Positions 17,904-27,356 of a stretch of DNA of 64,000 nt are shown in pieces (position 1 is the first letter of the stretch; every line of letters starts with the position of its first letter). The notes under the pieces are model-generated. The model was not told where the DNA came from, searched no databases, and saw nothing but the letters and a program-made list of their open reading frames with translations. The translations under genes were made by a program, and so were the position numbers. This DNA comes from Paenibacillus mendelii (GTDB taxonomy: Bacteria; Bacillota; Bacilli; Paenibacillales; Paenibacillaceae): the NCBI RefSeq assembly GCF_024498075.1, contig NZ_JANHOF010000012.1, forward strand, positions 1 to 64,000, written 5' to 3'.

Positions 17904-18854
17904 ATGTTTAGCGACAAGCTGCGTATTTTCTCGGGTTCTTCGAATCCAAAACTTGCTGAACGGATCAGTGCCGAACTCGGCCTGCCGCTTGGCAAAATTA
18001 AATTGTCTCGTTTCAAAAGCGGCGAGATCTATGTTCACTATGAGGAGTCGGTCCGCAACTGCGACGTATTCCTTGTGCAATCATTCTCGCATCCAATCAA
18101 CGATCACTTGGTCGAACTGCTTGTCATGATTGACGCCGCGAAGCGTGCTTCCGCGCGTACGGTCAACATCATCATGCCGTATTACGGATACGCGCGCCAG
18201 GAGCGGAAAGCTGCACCGCGTGAGCCGATTTCGGCAAAAATGCTTGCGGACGTACTGACCACTGTCGGTGCGAATCGCGTCATCACCATCGACCTGCATG
18301 CGCCGGCCATCCAAGGCTTCTTCAACATCCCGGTAGATCATCTGACCGCGCTAGATTTGATCAGCGATTATTTGAAACGCAAAGACATCCGGAACCCCGT
18401 CGTCGTATCCCCGGATGCCGGACGTGCCTCCACGGCGGAGAAGCTGGCGAACTATCTCGATTCTCCGTTTGCCATCATGATCAAGAAGCGGCCCACCCAC
18501 AATGAATCCATCATTACCCACGTTATTGGGGATGTTGAGGGCGGTACGCCGATCATCATTGAGGATATGATCGATACGGGAACGACGATCGTCAACGTCG
18601 TAGAAGGCCTCAAGGAACGCGGTGCCGAGGACGTATTCGTATGCGCCACGCATCCGTTGTTCTCCGGCCCCGCGCTGCAGCGATTGGACCATCCGAATAT
18701 TAAAGAAGTCATCGTTACCGATTCGATCTCCCTGCCGGATAACCATTCCGACCGGTTCACCGTTCTGTCGGTAGCGCCAATGCTGGCCGAAGCGACCCGC
18801 ATCATTATTGAGGGCGGTTCGATTAGCACGTTATTCAAGAATGCAGGCGTATAG
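17904..18854 (+). CDS. prs: Ribose-phosphate pyrophosphokinase (PRPP synthase)
   Basis: A 316-aa class I PRPP synthase that makes phosphoribosyl pyrophosphate from ribose 5-phosphate and ATP. The family is clear from IFSGSSNPKLAERI at the N-terminus, the Mg/ATP segment TIDLHAPAIQGFF and the PRPP-binding loop IIEDMIDTGTTIV. The product is the HisG substrate, and the gene follows the his operon under its own promoter. CAGGAGG precedes the ATG. Confidence 0.95.
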   Translation: MFSDKLRIFSGSSNPKLAERISAELGLPLGKIKLSRFKSGEIYVHYEESVRNCDVFLVQSFSHPINDHLVELLVMIDAAKRASARTVNIIMPYYGYARQERKAAPREPISAKMLADVLTTVGANRVITIDLHAPAIQGFFNIPVDHLTALDLISDYLKRKDIRNPVVVSPDAGRASTAEKLANYLDSPFAIMIKKRPTHNESIITHVIGDVEGGTPIIIEDMIDTGTTIVNVVEGLKERGAEDVFVCATHPLFSGPALQRLDHPNIKEVIVTDSISLPDNHSDRFTVLSVAPMLAEATRIIIEGGSISTLFKNAGV

Positions 18855-19024
18855 CAACTGAATAATCATCTATTTAACGGGCCTTATGACTAGATAAAAA
18901 CCATCAGGATTGAGATGACAACGCTTCGGTTAACCCGCGATTTGCCACATATTCTTTCGTGTGTGGATAGGCCGCGCTATGGTATAATCGTAGAACTTAG
19001 ATGTACCGGGGAGGTGCCTTGCGG

Positions 19025-20770
19025 ATGAAAGAGAAGAAACGTGCGGCTGCGAGCCAAAAAACGAAAGTTATACCGATTCAATGGGACGCGACGTTCTTTT
19101 TCGAGCGAGCGGTTCGCTCGCTGGATCGATATCATTATGACAAGGCACTGAAATATTTCCGGCGCGCCGTGGAATACGAGCCGGATAATCCGGTAAACCA
19201 TTGCAATATGGCCGGTATCCTGTCGGAAATGGGCGATTACGAGGAATCGAACCGCATTCTTCGCCTCATCATCGATGAGCTTGATCCCACGATGACGGAG
19301 TGCCACTTCTATATGGCCAATAACTTTGCCAATATGGAGATGTACGAACCTGCCGAGGATGCGCTCGTGCGTTACTTGGAGGAAGATGCCGAAGGCCAGT
19401 TTCTGGACGAGGCTGAAGAAATGATGGAGCTGCTCCACTTCGAACTGGAACGGCCGACCAAGCTTGCTTTTATCAAGGCGCGAGAAGGGTTCTATGAGCA
19501 TGATCAAGCCCGGTCGATGCTGGAGGAAGGCAAGTTTGTCGAAGCGGTGCGTCTATTAGAGAGCATCGTGGAGAAGAATACCGAATTTCTCGCGGCGCGC
19601 AACAATTTGGCGCTTGCGTATTATTACATGGGTATGTTCGACAAGGCGATGCATACGATCGGTGAAGTACTCGATATTGAGCCGGGGAACCTGCATGCGC
19701 TTTGCAACCTGGCCATCTTTCATCAGCATGCGGGTAACGAAGAAGAGCTTCGTCCGCTTGTGTCGCTATTGTGCAAGACCGTTCCCTTTCATCAGGAGCA
19801 CGTGTTCAAGCTGGCGACTACGATGGGCATACTGGGCGAGCATGGCGAAGCCTATCGGCACTTTGTGCGTCTCATGAAGGAGGGATCGCTTCGAAGTGAT
19901 CCCTGCCTGTATCATTATACCGCTGTTGCAGCATGCAATACGGGGAAATTAGCCGAAGCCGAGCGATTGTGGATTCAAGTGGCCAAGATGGATCCGCAAT
20001 CTAACGTGCCAGGCTATTATTTGGAGCAGCTGGGACGCGTACGTGAGGGCGGGGAGCCCGCACCGACGAGCTACCACTACCATCTCCCGTTTGAGGAACA
20101 ATTCAAGCTGTGGGAGAAGTCGAGCGATACGCTGCCAGACCATCTGAAGCGAGATCCGCTTGTACGCTCATCGTTCTTCTGGGCACTGCGCCACGGCGAC
20201 CGTCACACTAAGCTTCAAGTTATCCAGGCGCTTGGCATGATTGCCGACAATGAAGTGAAGGACGCGCTCCGTGACTTCATCGTAGAGCCGCAGGAGGATG
20301 ACTACCTGAAGCGGATTGCCATCTTCGTGCTCCGTACAATCGGCGTTCACGAATCACTTAAGGCCGTGCTTGAAGGGGAAGAAACCGTCATTGAACATAG
20401 CCGCATGCCTTCTAGACTCCCGGTATGGGAGGATAAGTGGCAAGCGGTTCTAGAGGCTGCGCTTATCCGCATGAATAAGCACTACGACTTGGTTCAGCAG
20501 CACGATCTTCTTACGCTGTGGATCGAATTCTTGTCGAGAGTCTATCCGGATGTGCCGAAATTGGGTAAGGTAGAAGGATGGGCCGCCGCGCTAGAATATT
20601 TAACAGCGAAGATGCATCGGCGGGCGATTTCATACCACGAGGTATCCGAGCGATATGGAACATCTATTGCGACCGTGAGCAAATGCGCGAAGCGTATTGA
20701 TGAGATTTGCGGCATTAAGGAAAAGATGAAGATGATCTTCCCTGCGCTAACCGAACAAACTCGTGATTAA
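19025..20770 (+). CDS. TPR-repeat protein with C-terminal helix-turn-helix-like segment
   Basis: A protein of about 581 aa. Residues 20-270 carry several tetratricopeptide-like repeats (for example ALKYFRRAVEYEPDNPVNHC and AARNNLALAYYYMGMFDKAM). A middle HEAT-like part follows, and near residues 540-570 is a segment resembling a DNA-binding HTH (SERYGTSIATVSKCAKRIDE). The ATG at 19025 is preferred because GGGGAGG lies 10 bp upstream. An ATG at 19001 lacks an SD. A -10-like TATAAT stands at 18983-18988. This gene precedes trxB in related genomes as far as I recall, but its function is not known to me. Confidence 0.72.
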   Translation: MKEKKRAAASQKTKVIPIQWDATFFFERAVRSLDRYHYDKALKYFRRAVEYEPDNPVNHCNMAGILSEMGDYEESNRILRLIIDELDPTMTECHFYMANNFANMEMYEPAEDALVRYLEEDAEGQFLDEAEEMMELLHFELERPTKLAFIKAREGFYEHDQARSMLEEGKFVEAVRLLESIVEKNTEFLAARNNLALAYYYMGMFDKAMHTIGEVLDIEPGNLHALCNLAIFHQHAGNEEELRPLVSLLCKTVPFHQEHVFKLATTMGILGEHGEAYRHFVRLMKEGSLRSDPCLYHYTAVAACNTGKLAEAERLWIQVAKMDPQSNVPGYYLEQLGRVREGGEPAPTSYHYHLPFEEQFKLWEKSSDTLPDHLKRDPLVRSSFFWALRHGDRHTKLQVIQALGMIADNEVKDALRDFIVEPQEDDYLKRIAIFVLRTIGVHESLKAVLEGEETVIEHSRMPSRLPVWEDKWQAVLEAALIRMNKHYDLVQQHDLLTLWIEFLSRVYPDVPKLGKVEGWAAALEYLTAKMHRRAISYHEVSERYGTSIATVSKCAKRIDEICGIKEKMKMIFPALTEQTRD

Positions 20771-20873
20771 TCAGATAAAGAGCTTTGCCCCGAATGCATG
20801 ATTGTCTCGGCCGGAGCCGAAGCTAAGAAAAGCATTCCGTGGAGTAAGGGTCGATTGTGAAGGAGGCAACTAC

Positions 20874-21821
20874 ATGTACAAATCCATTATTATCGGAACC
20901 GGCCCTGCCGGTTTGACGGCTGCTATCTATCTGGCTCGTGCAAACATGAATCCTTTGGTCATTGAAGGACCGGAGCCGGGCGGTCAGCTGACGACGACGA
21001 CGGAAGTCGAGAATTTCCCTGGATTCCCTGAAGGCATCATGGGTCCGGATCTCATGGCGAACATGCGCAAGCAGGCAGAGCGCTTCGGTGCGGAATTCCG
21101 TACGGGCTGGGTGAACTCGGTCGATATGTCGAAGCGTCCGTTCACCCTTCAAGTAGAAGGACAGGGCGAGCTGCAAGCGGAGTCGATCATTATATCGACC
21201 GGCGCTTCGGCGAAGTACCTTGGCATCGCGAACGAGCGTGAGAATGTTGGCCGCGGCGTCAGCACATGCGCGACGTGTGACGGGTTCTTCTTCCGCGGGA
21301 AGAAGATCATCGTAGTCGGCGGCGGCGACTCGGCGATGGAGGAAGCAAACTTCTTGACTCGCTTTGCATCTGAGGTTGTTCTTGTTCATCGCCGCGAAGA
21401 AATGCGCGCCTCCAAGATTATGCAGGATCGTGCCCGTGAGAATGGCAAAATCAGCTGGTCGCTTAACCGTACGCCACTTGAAGTTGTAGCTGGCGATATG
21501 GGTGTCACGGGCCTGAAGGTTCGTAACAACGAGACGGGTGAAGAGGAATTGATCGAGACGAACGGAATCTTCGTTGCGATTGGTCATACGCCGAACACCA
21601 AGTTCCTTAACGGACAGCTTGAAACGGACGAGACGGGTTATCTGATTGTGAAGCCGGGAACGAGTGAAACGAATATTCCGGGTGTCTTCGCCTGCGGTGA
21701 CGTTCAGGACCATAAGTATCGTCAAGCGATTACGGCAGCAGGCAGCGGCTGCATGGCGGCGCTCGATTGCGAGAAGTACCTTGAGGGCCAGCCTGTTCAT
21801 GACTGGAGCCAATCGCTGTAG
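20874..21821 (+). CDS. trxB: Thioredoxin-disulfide reductase
   Basis: A 315-aa FAD/NADPH enzyme that keeps thioredoxin reduced. The FAD-binding GTGPAG is at residues 8-13, the redox pair CATC at 132-135, the NADPH-binding GGGDSAMEEA at about 154-163, and the C-terminal FAD motif in GVFACGDVQDHKYRQA. The start at 20874 has AAGGAGG 7 bp upstream. The open frame continues further upstream without support. Confidence 0.95.
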   Translation: MYKSIIIGTGPAGLTAAIYLARANMNPLVIEGPEPGGQLTTTTEVENFPGFPEGIMGPDLMANMRKQAERFGAEFRTGWVNSVDMSKRPFTLQVEGQGELQAESIIISTGASAKYLGIANERENVGRGVSTCATCDGFFFRGKKIIVVGGGDSAMEEANFLTRFASEVVLVHRREEMRASKIMQDRARENGKISWSLNRTPLEVVAGDMGVTGLKVRNNETGEEELIETNGIFVAIGHTPNTKFLNGQLETDETGYLIVKPGTSETNIPGVFACGDVQDHKYRQAITAAGSGCMAALDCEKYLEGQPVHDWSQSL

Positions 21822-21855
21822 CATCTGGATTGCTCTATAGGTTATATCTCAGAAC

Positions 21856-21890
21856 GAGCGCTTTCCTGTATAAGGGAGCGCTCTTATTAT
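21856..21890 (+). terminator. Probable terminator after trxB
   Basis: Stem GAGCGCT (21856-21862) with AGCGCTC (21877-21883), followed by TTATTATTG. The T tract is weak. Confidence 0.6.
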
Positions 21891-22017
21891 TGTCCGGATC
21901 GATCTGTGGTAAAGGCTGGAGAGGTCCCAGTGGGCACTGCGTCAAAGAATGAAGCAGATGGAATCCATCTGCAGGGTTATCCATTAAGAGAGCGGTGCTC
22001 AAGCCGCATCCATTACC

Positions 22018-22046
22018 TTGACCTATTGGGGACGTTCAATTATAGT
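22018..22046 (+). promoter_or_regulatory. Sigma-A promoter of the ROK kinase gene
   Basis: TTGACC (22018-22023), 17-bp spacer, TATAGT (22041-22046), 45 bp upstream of the ATG at 22092. Confidence 0.7.
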
Positions 22047-22091
22047 TGGAACATAAAGCAACACTACCATTATTGTAGAGGTGGACTTGGA

Positions 22092-23042
22092 ATGTCTGAA
22101 AAAATTGTAGTTGGCGTTGATATCGGCGGTACCACCATTAAAGTGGGTATTTGCGATACGAACGGCGAACTGCTCCATACCTATGAAGGACCGACCGGTA
22201 CCGAGAAAGGTCCGGATTCGATATGTGAGAATATCGCCGCCTACGCCCGGCTCATCGTGGAACAGTCTTCCTACAGCTGGGACCAGGTAGAAGGCGTTGG
22301 TATTGGCGTTGCCGGATTTATTGATATTCCCAACGGAATCATTAAGTTTTCGCCTAATTTGCATTTCCGCGACGTCCATCTCAAAGAATTTCTTGAGGAT
22401 AAGCTCCAAAAGAAAGTGCTCATAAACAACGACGCAAACGTGGCGGCTCTTGGTGAAGCATGGGCTGGGGCTGGCCGCGATATTATGCATTGTGTCTGCT
22501 ACACGCTGGGAACCGGCGTTGGGGGAGGCATTATCATCAATGGCCGTGTGATTGAAGGCTATGCAGGTGTGGCGGGAGAACTCGGCCATATGTCGATTGT
22601 GCCGGATCTGGAGGCCATTCAATGCGGTTGCGGTAAGATGGGATGCCTGGAGACTGTCTCTTCGGCGACCGGTATTATCCGCATGGCGAAGGATGCCGTA
22701 GAACGCGGCGACCGTACCTCGCTATCTTTTGTCGAGAACATTACGGCCAAGGATGTCATTGACGCAGCTAGGACGGGCGATGAAGTGGCTTCGCGCATCG
22801 TATCTCGCGCCGCCTATTACCTTGGCAAGTCGATGTCAGCCGTAGCGATTGTGCTTAACCCGCAGCGATTCATTGTTGGCGGCGGCGTTTCGTATGCCGG
22901 CGAGTTTCTGTTTGAACAGATTCGTGAGGTCTTCATTAAAGCAACACCTGAAATTATCGCAGAAGGCGTGGAAATTGTACCGGCTATTCTCGGCAACAAT
23001 GCGGGCGTAGTAGGAGCAGCCGGATTGATTATTCGTTCATAG
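22092..23042 (+). CDS. glcK: ROK-family glucokinase
   Basis: A 316-aa sugar kinase of the ROK family, probably ATP-dependent glucokinase. The phosphate loop GVDIGGTTIK is near residue 9. The catalytic Asp lies in INNDANVAALGEAW, and the ROK zinc motif is the cysteine cluster CGCGKMGCLE with an upstream histidine in GELGHMS. The start at 22092 is supported by AGAGGTGG. Glucokinase is the likeliest role, but other hexose specificity cannot be excluded. Confidence 0.88.
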   Translation: MSEKIVVGVDIGGTTIKVGICDTNGELLHTYEGPTGTEKGPDSICENIAAYARLIVEQSSYSWDQVEGVGIGVAGFIDIPNGIIKFSPNLHFRDVHLKEFLEDKLQKKVLINNDANVAALGEAWAGAGRDIMHCVCYTLGTGVGGGIIINGRVIEGYAGVAGELGHMSIVPDLEAIQCGCGKMGCLETVSSATGIIRMAKDAVERGDRTSLSFVENITAKDVIDAARTGDEVASRIVSRAAYYLGKSMSAVAIVLNPQRFIVGGGVSYAGEFLFEQIREVFIKATPEIIAEGVEIVPAILGNNAGVVGAAGLIIRS

Positions 23043-23138
23043 CTGCTTGCACGCGCATGTTGAAGCAGGCCTGTAGCGGGTAAGTAAGTTATGCAGGCAA
23101 TAGAGTATATTTAATCGTTACGCAGCGCCAGTGCAGCT

Positions 23139-23200
23139 GCCGGCTCACGGATGTGATACGGCACTGCCCTGCAATGCAGCCGTCTCGTTCTGTGAGCGGC
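23139..23200 (+). other. Structured leader upstream of rapZ
   Basis: An outer stem GCTCAC (23143-23148) with GTGAGC (23192-23197), extended by GCC/GGC around one bulged G, encloses a second stem (23158-23167 with 23176-23183). There is no T tract, so it is not a simple terminator. It lies 36 bp upstream of the rapZ start. Its role is unknown. Confidence 0.45.
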
Positions 23201-23235
23201 GGGTTTATAAGCAGCGTTTTTCGGAGGTGTAGACG

Positions 23236-24123
23236 ATGGATACGGGAACAGCGATGGCAAAGCTGGTTATCATCACGGGCATGTCCGGTGCGGGTAAGAC
23301 AATCGCCGTGCAGAGTCTGGAGGACTTCGGTTTTTTCTGCGTCGACAATTTGCCGCCGGTCCTCATTCCGAAGTTCGCCGAGCTAATCGAGCAGTCTAAC
23401 GGAAAAATCGGTAAGGTGGCACTCGTCATCGATCTGCGGGGACGCGAGTTTTTCACGGCACTATCGGAATCGCTCAGCTACATGAAGGACCATTACACCA
23501 TCGGATACGAGATTTTGTTTTTGGATGCCACAGATAGTGTCCTCGTTCAGCGTTATAAGGAAAGCCGGAGGCGGCATCCGTTGGCGCCAGAAGGACTGCC
23601 TCTGGAGGGCATCAAGCTGGAGCGCCGTATGCTGGAGGATCTGAAGGGCTGGGCAACGCAGGTTATCGATACGAGTAATTTGAAACCTGTACAGTTGAAA
23701 GAACGTATCATGTCTAGATTCACGAATACGGATTTGAGTACAATCTCGATCAACATCACATCATTCGGGTTCAAATACGGCATACCCATTGATGCGGATC
23801 TGATTTATGATGTCCGCTTTTTGCCGAATCCCCACTACGTGGAGCATTTGCGCCCGAATACCGGTCAAGACCCGGAAGTCTACGATTATGTCATGAAGTG
23901 GCCCGAGACGCAGACCTTTCTGACCAAGCTGCTCGATATGCTTCAATTCCTGATTCCGCTTTACCGGAAGGAAGGCAAGAGCCAGGTTGTCGTTGGTATA
24001 GGGTGCACAGGCGGTAAACATCGTTCAGTTGCGATCGCTGAGTATTTGGGCCGCATGCTGGGCAGCAGTGACACGGAGTATGTCCGTGTCAGCCATCGCG
24101 ATGCTGATCGCGATCGGCACTGA
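23236..24123 (+). CDS. rapZ: RNase adapter RapZ / nucleotide-binding protein YvcJ
   Basis: A 295-aa P-loop protein. Walker A GMSGAGKT is at residues 15-22, a conserved VDNLPP segment follows, and the C-terminal half has the typical IGCTGGKHRSVAIAEYL motif. In Bacillus the orthologue YvcJ is a GTPase linked to competence, and in Enterobacteria RapZ controls GlmZ decay. Which role applies here is unknown. GGAGGTG precedes the ATG. It is the first gene of the rapZ-yvcK-whiA-HPr cluster. Confidence 0.93.
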   Translation: MDTGTAMAKLVIITGMSGAGKTIAVQSLEDFGFFCVDNLPPVLIPKFAELIEQSNGKIGKVALVIDLRGREFFTALSESLSYMKDHYTIGYEILFLDATDSVLVQRYKESRRRHPLAPEGLPLEGIKLERRMLEDLKGWATQVIDTSNLKPVQLKERIMSRFTNTDLSTISINITSFGFKYGIPIDADLIYDVRFLPNPHYVEHLRPNTGQDPEVYDYVMKWPETQTFLTKLLDMLQFLIPLYRKEGKSQVVVGIGCTGGKHRSVAIAEYLGRMLGSSDTEYVRVSHRDADRDRH

Positions 24124-24131
24124 GGTGGATA

Positions 24132-25118
24132 ATGGAGAAGAAGGTTAGAATAGAGCGTCACCCCCGTATTGTCGTCATCGGCGGCGGTACGGGTCTGTCT
24201 GTTATGCTGCGCGGCTTGAAAGAAAAGCCGCTCGACATAACGGCAATCGTTACCGTTGCCGATGATGGCGGCAGTTCCGGCATACTAAGGAACGAGCTGC
24301 AGATGCCGCCGCCGGGCGATATTCGGAACGTGCTCATAGCGCTTGCCGATGTAGAGCCGCTGTTGTCGGAGATGCTGCAGTATCGCTTCAACAACGGCAC
24401 CGGTCTGGCAGGTCATAGTCTCGGCAATCTTATGCTTGCCGCAATGACAGACATTGCAGGTGACTTCGTGACCGGGATACGTGAGCTTAGCCGGGTATTG
24501 GCCGTACGCGGCCGCGTTCTGCCGGCTGCAGGACAGGCGATCGTGCTTCATGCGGAGATGGCCGACGGAACGATCGTAACCGGGGAATCCGTTATACCGA
24601 AATCCGGTCAAGCGATCAAGCGTGTGTTCATCGAACCGGAGCAGGTCGAGCCGCTGCAGGAGGCGGTGGATGCCATCCGTGAGGCGGATGCGATCCTCAT
24701 CGGTCCAGGGAGCTTGTATACGAGCATCATCCCAAATCTGCTCGTGCCGAAGCTCGCTGAGAGTATAGTGGAATCAGATGCGGTCAAACTGTTTATATGC
24801 AACGTCATGACGCAGCCAGGCGAGACGGACAACTACTCCGTGGGCGACCATCTGCAGGCCGTGTATGAGCATATCGGTCATCATTTGTTCGACTATGTAA
24901 TCGTGAATGATGGGGAAATCCCGCCGCAGGTACAGGAGAAATATGCGGAGAAGGGTGCCAAGGCGGTTCACCTGGATCTGGATGAAGTAACACGGCGCGG
25001 GTACAAGGTTATTGCCGACAGGCTGGTTTTGTTCCGTACCTATCTCAGGCACGATGCGGCAAGATTAAGCCATCATATTTACCAGCTTGTAGAAGACTGG
25101 ATGAATCGAAAGGGGTGA
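24132..25118 (+). CDS. yvcK: Gluconeogenesis factor YvcK (UDP-GlcNAc-binding)
   Basis: A 328-aa protein of the YvcK/CofD family. The Rossmann-like N-terminus reads VVIGGGTGLSVMLRGLK, and the conserved VADDGGSSG and PPPGDIRNVL follow. In Bacillus YvcK is needed for growth on gluconeogenic carbon sources and for cell shape. It begins 8 bp after rapZ. Confidence 0.93.
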   Translation: MEKKVRIERHPRIVVIGGGTGLSVMLRGLKEKPLDITAIVTVADDGGSSGILRNELQMPPPGDIRNVLIALADVEPLLSEMLQYRFNNGTGLAGHSLGNLMLAAMTDIAGDFVTGIRELSRVLAVRGRVLPAAGQAIVLHAEMADGTIVTGESVIPKSGQAIKRVFIEPEQVEPLQEAVDAIREADAILIGPGSLYTSIIPNLLVPKLAESIVESDAVKLFICNVMTQPGETDNYSVGDHLQAVYEHIGHHLFDYVIVNDGEIPPQVQEKYAEKGAKAVHLDLDEVTRRGYKVIADRLVLFRTYLRHDAARLSHHIYQLVEDWMNRKG

Positions 25119-25125
25119 GACGTAG

Positions 25126-26055
25126 ATGTCTTTTGCAGCGCAAACCAAAAAAGAACTAACGCTTATCGAAACCGACTCATGCTGCGAAAAGGCGGAATTG
25201 TCTGCTCTCATTCGTATGAACGGCTCTGTCCAGTTGACGAATCGCAAAGTCATTCTAGATATTTCAACGGAGAACGCGGCGATTGCCCGGCGTATATATT
25301 CGCTGATTAAGAAGATGTTTACGGTCCATATTGAACTGCTTGTCCGTAAAAAAATGCGTCTAAAAAAGAATAACGTTTATATTGTGCGTATACCGGTTAA
25401 AGTGCAGGAGATATTAAGTGAGCTTCGTATTGTTTCTGAAGGCTTCATGTTTAATCAGGGCATAGATAAGAATATGCTTCGCAAAAGCTGCTGCAAGAGA
25501 TCCTATCTGCGCGGAGCTTTCTTGGCTGGAGGATCGGTAAACAACCCAGAGGGTTCTTCTTACCATCTGGAGATAGCATGTATGTATGAAGAGCATTGCA
25601 AAGCGCTCGTTGACCTTGCCAACAAGTTCGATTTGAACGCGCGCTGTATCGAACGCAAGAAGGGGTTCATCTTCTACATGAAAGAGGGCGAGAAAATCAT
25701 CGAGCTCTTGAACATCATAGGAGCCCACCAAGCCTTATTTAAATTTGAAGATGTCCGCATTATGCGCGATATGCGCAATTCCGTTAACCGGATTGTCAAT
25801 TGTGAGACGGCAAACTTGAATAAGACGATTGGCGCCGCCGTTCGGCAAATCGATAACATAAAACTGCTGCAGAAGGAAGTTGGACTTGAAAGCTTGCCGG
25901 ATAAGCTTCGCGAGGTAGCTGAAATCAGGCTGCTGCACCCGGATATGAACCTCAAAGAAGTCGGCGAGATGCTTAAAGGGAAAGTGAGCAAGTCGGGTGT
26001 GAACCATCGACTTCGCAAAATTGACGAGATTGCGGAAAAATTAAGGAACGGGTAG
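25126..26055 (+). CDS. whiA: DNA-binding protein WhiA
   Basis: A 309-aa protein with a LAGLIDADG-like N-terminal domain (residues 1-210, including RSYLRGAFLAGGSVNNPEG) and a C-terminal HTH (LKEVGEMLKGKVSKSGVNHR). WhiA proteins act as regulators of sporulation in actinomycetes and of cell division and chromosome segregation in Bacillus. It follows yvcK by 7 bp. Confidence 0.94.
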   Translation: MSFAAQTKKELTLIETDSCCEKAELSALIRMNGSVQLTNRKVILDISTENAAIARRIYSLIKKMFTVHIELLVRKKMRLKKNNVYIVRIPVKVQEILSELRIVSEGFMFNQGIDKNMLRKSCCKRSYLRGAFLAGGSVNNPEGSSYHLEIACMYEEHCKALVDLANKFDLNARCIERKKGFIFYMKEGEKIIELLNIIGAHQALFKFEDVRIMRDMRNSVNRIVNCETANLNKTIGAAVRQIDNIKLLQKEVGLESLPDKLREVAEIRLLHPDMNLKEVGEMLKGKVSKSGVNHRLRKIDEIAEKLRNG

Positions 26056-26083
26056 CATTAGGCTAGTGCTGTTCTGGGAAAAG

Positions 26084-26092
26084 TGGTATAAT
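26084..26092 (+). promoter_or_regulatory. Extended -10 promoter of the HPr-like gene
   Basis: TGGTATAAT (TG, one base, TATAAT), 70 bp upstream of the ATG. No good -35 box is seen, as is usual for extended -10 promoters. Confidence 0.65.
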
Positions 26093-26161
26093 AGGGACTA
26101 AAATGACGTTAGCACTCGTGATCATCACACGAATGAATTTAGTATAGGGGGTAAGGTTTCC

Positions 26162-26431
26162 ATGACAAGGCATCCGGTTGTCGTTCGACTGAAAACAGGT
26201 CTCCATGCAAGACCGGCCGCACTTTTCGTTCAGGAAGCAAATAAGTTTTCTTCCGAGGTCTTCGTCGAGAAGGACGATAAAAAAGTCAACGCAAAATCGA
26301 TTATGGGCATTATGAGCCTTGCCATCAGCTCGGGTACCGAGGTCACCATAAGCGCGGAAGGTTCGGATGCAGATCAAGCTGTAACCGCTTTAGTCAACTT
26401 GGTCAGCAAGGAAGAATTGGAAAACCAATAA
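26162..26431 (+). CDS. HPr-family phosphocarrier protein in the crh position
   Basis: An 89-aa HPr-fold protein. It keeps His15 in GLHARPAA (the PTS phosphorylation site) and Ser46 in NAKSIMGI (the HprK site). In B. subtilis the gene after whiA is crh, whose product has Gln instead of His15 and acts only in regulation. This copy could do both jobs. It has its own promoter and terminator. The ATG has AGGGGGTAAGG upstream. It could be the main ptsH of this organism or a Crh ancestor-like form. Confidence 0.92.
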   Translation: MTRHPVVVRLKTGLHARPAALFVQEANKFSSEVFVEKDDKKVNAKSIMGIMSLAISSGTEVTISAEGSDADQAVTALVNLVSKEELENQ

Positions 26432-26443
26432 ACCGTGGTAAAG

Positions 26444-26468
26444 AAGCTCCCAATAAGGGAGCTTTTTT
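26444..26468 (+). terminator. Rho-independent terminator after the HPr-like gene
   Basis: Stem AAGCTCCC with GGGAGCTT, loop AATAA, then a run of T residues. Confidence 0.92.
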
Positions 26469-26562
26469 CGATTTCAGCGGACTTTCAGACTAGTGGAAGA
26501 GTATTGCAACAATACTAAGAAAAGACACGTCTAAGAAATAAACGAAGAAGGAGATGATTCGA

Positions 26563-27345
26563 ATGGGTGATGAAAAGAAGAGTTATCGACGTTATTCCAT
26601 GCTGCTGGTCGTACCGGTACTGGCTGCGGCCATCGGGATCGGGGTTGTAATCGGAGCAGGGGGCCCAAAAGCAGAGGTGCAGGCAGCTGCGGCAGACGGA
26701 GGAGTGGAGAGAGGCTTGATTACGGTATCCGGTAATGGGGAGCTGCAGGTAGCTCCAGATGTCGCTTATATCAATGTGGGCATTGAGACGCGGGCGGCGA
26801 CCGCTAAAGAGGCGCAGGCCAAGAATGCCAACCAGTTCGCGGCCATGGAGAAGGTGCTGTACGATACCTACAAGATGGCTAAGAAAGATGTGAAGACGGT
26901 CGGATTCTACGTACAGCCGGAATATAAATATAATGAGAAAGACGGGACGAGTAAGGTGACGGGCTATGTAGCGACACATACGGTCCAGATCACGTCGCGC
27001 AACCTAGAAGGTATTGGACAGCTGCTGGATAGCTTGTCGGCGGCAGGAGCGAACCGGATCGAGGGCGTTACGTTCAATACGGAGAAGCAGGAGCAATATG
27101 AGCTGCAGGCACTCGAGAAGGCAATGGCGAATGCCAAAGCAAAAGCGGAGACGCTGGCAAAGGCTGCAGGCCGTTCGGTCAAAGGCGTTGCCGCGATTTC
27201 TCAAGGGAATGTAAGCAGCACGCCGATATTCCAGCGTAATATGAATATGGCGGCTGAAAGCAAAGCAGACGGCGGTGCAACCTCGGTTCAAACCGGTGAG
27301 ATTACAATTACGACTACTGTAAGCGTTGCTTATGAAATGCAATAA
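26563..27345 (+). CDS. Secreted or membrane-anchored SIMPL (DUF541) domain protein
   Basis: A 260-aa protein with a charged N-terminus, one hydrophobic segment (about residues 12-35) and a possible cleavage site after VQAAA. The remainder has the SIMPL/DUF541 pattern: it starts ITVSGNGELQVAPDVAYINVGI and contains the conserved ATHTVQITSRNLEGIGQLLD stretch. Family members are envelope proteins of unclear function. The start at 26563 is preferred over 26554 because AAGGAG abuts the latter. Confidence 0.85.
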   Translation: MGDEKKSYRRYSMLLVVPVLAAAIGIGVVIGAGGPKAEVQAAAADGGVERGLITVSGNGELQVAPDVAYINVGIETRAATAKEAQAKNANQFAAMEKVLYDTYKMAKKDVKTVGFYVQPEYKYNEKDGTSKVTGYVATHTVQITSRNLEGIGQLLDSLSAAGANRIEGVTFNTEKQEQYELQALEKAMANAKAKAETLAKAAGRSVKGVAAISQGNVSSTPIFQRNMNMAAESKADGGATSVQTGEITITTTVSVAYEMQ

Positions 27346-27356
27346 ATAGAAGGTAA

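Noticed and set aside
19001..19024. Start of the TPR protein at ATG 19001
   Set aside because: The SD GGGGAGG lies inside this stretch and is spaced for the ATG at 19025.
20823..21824. A 333-codon open frame opposite trxB
   Set aside because: It mirrors trxB, which has full family motifs. The antisense frame has no SD and no protein-like domain.
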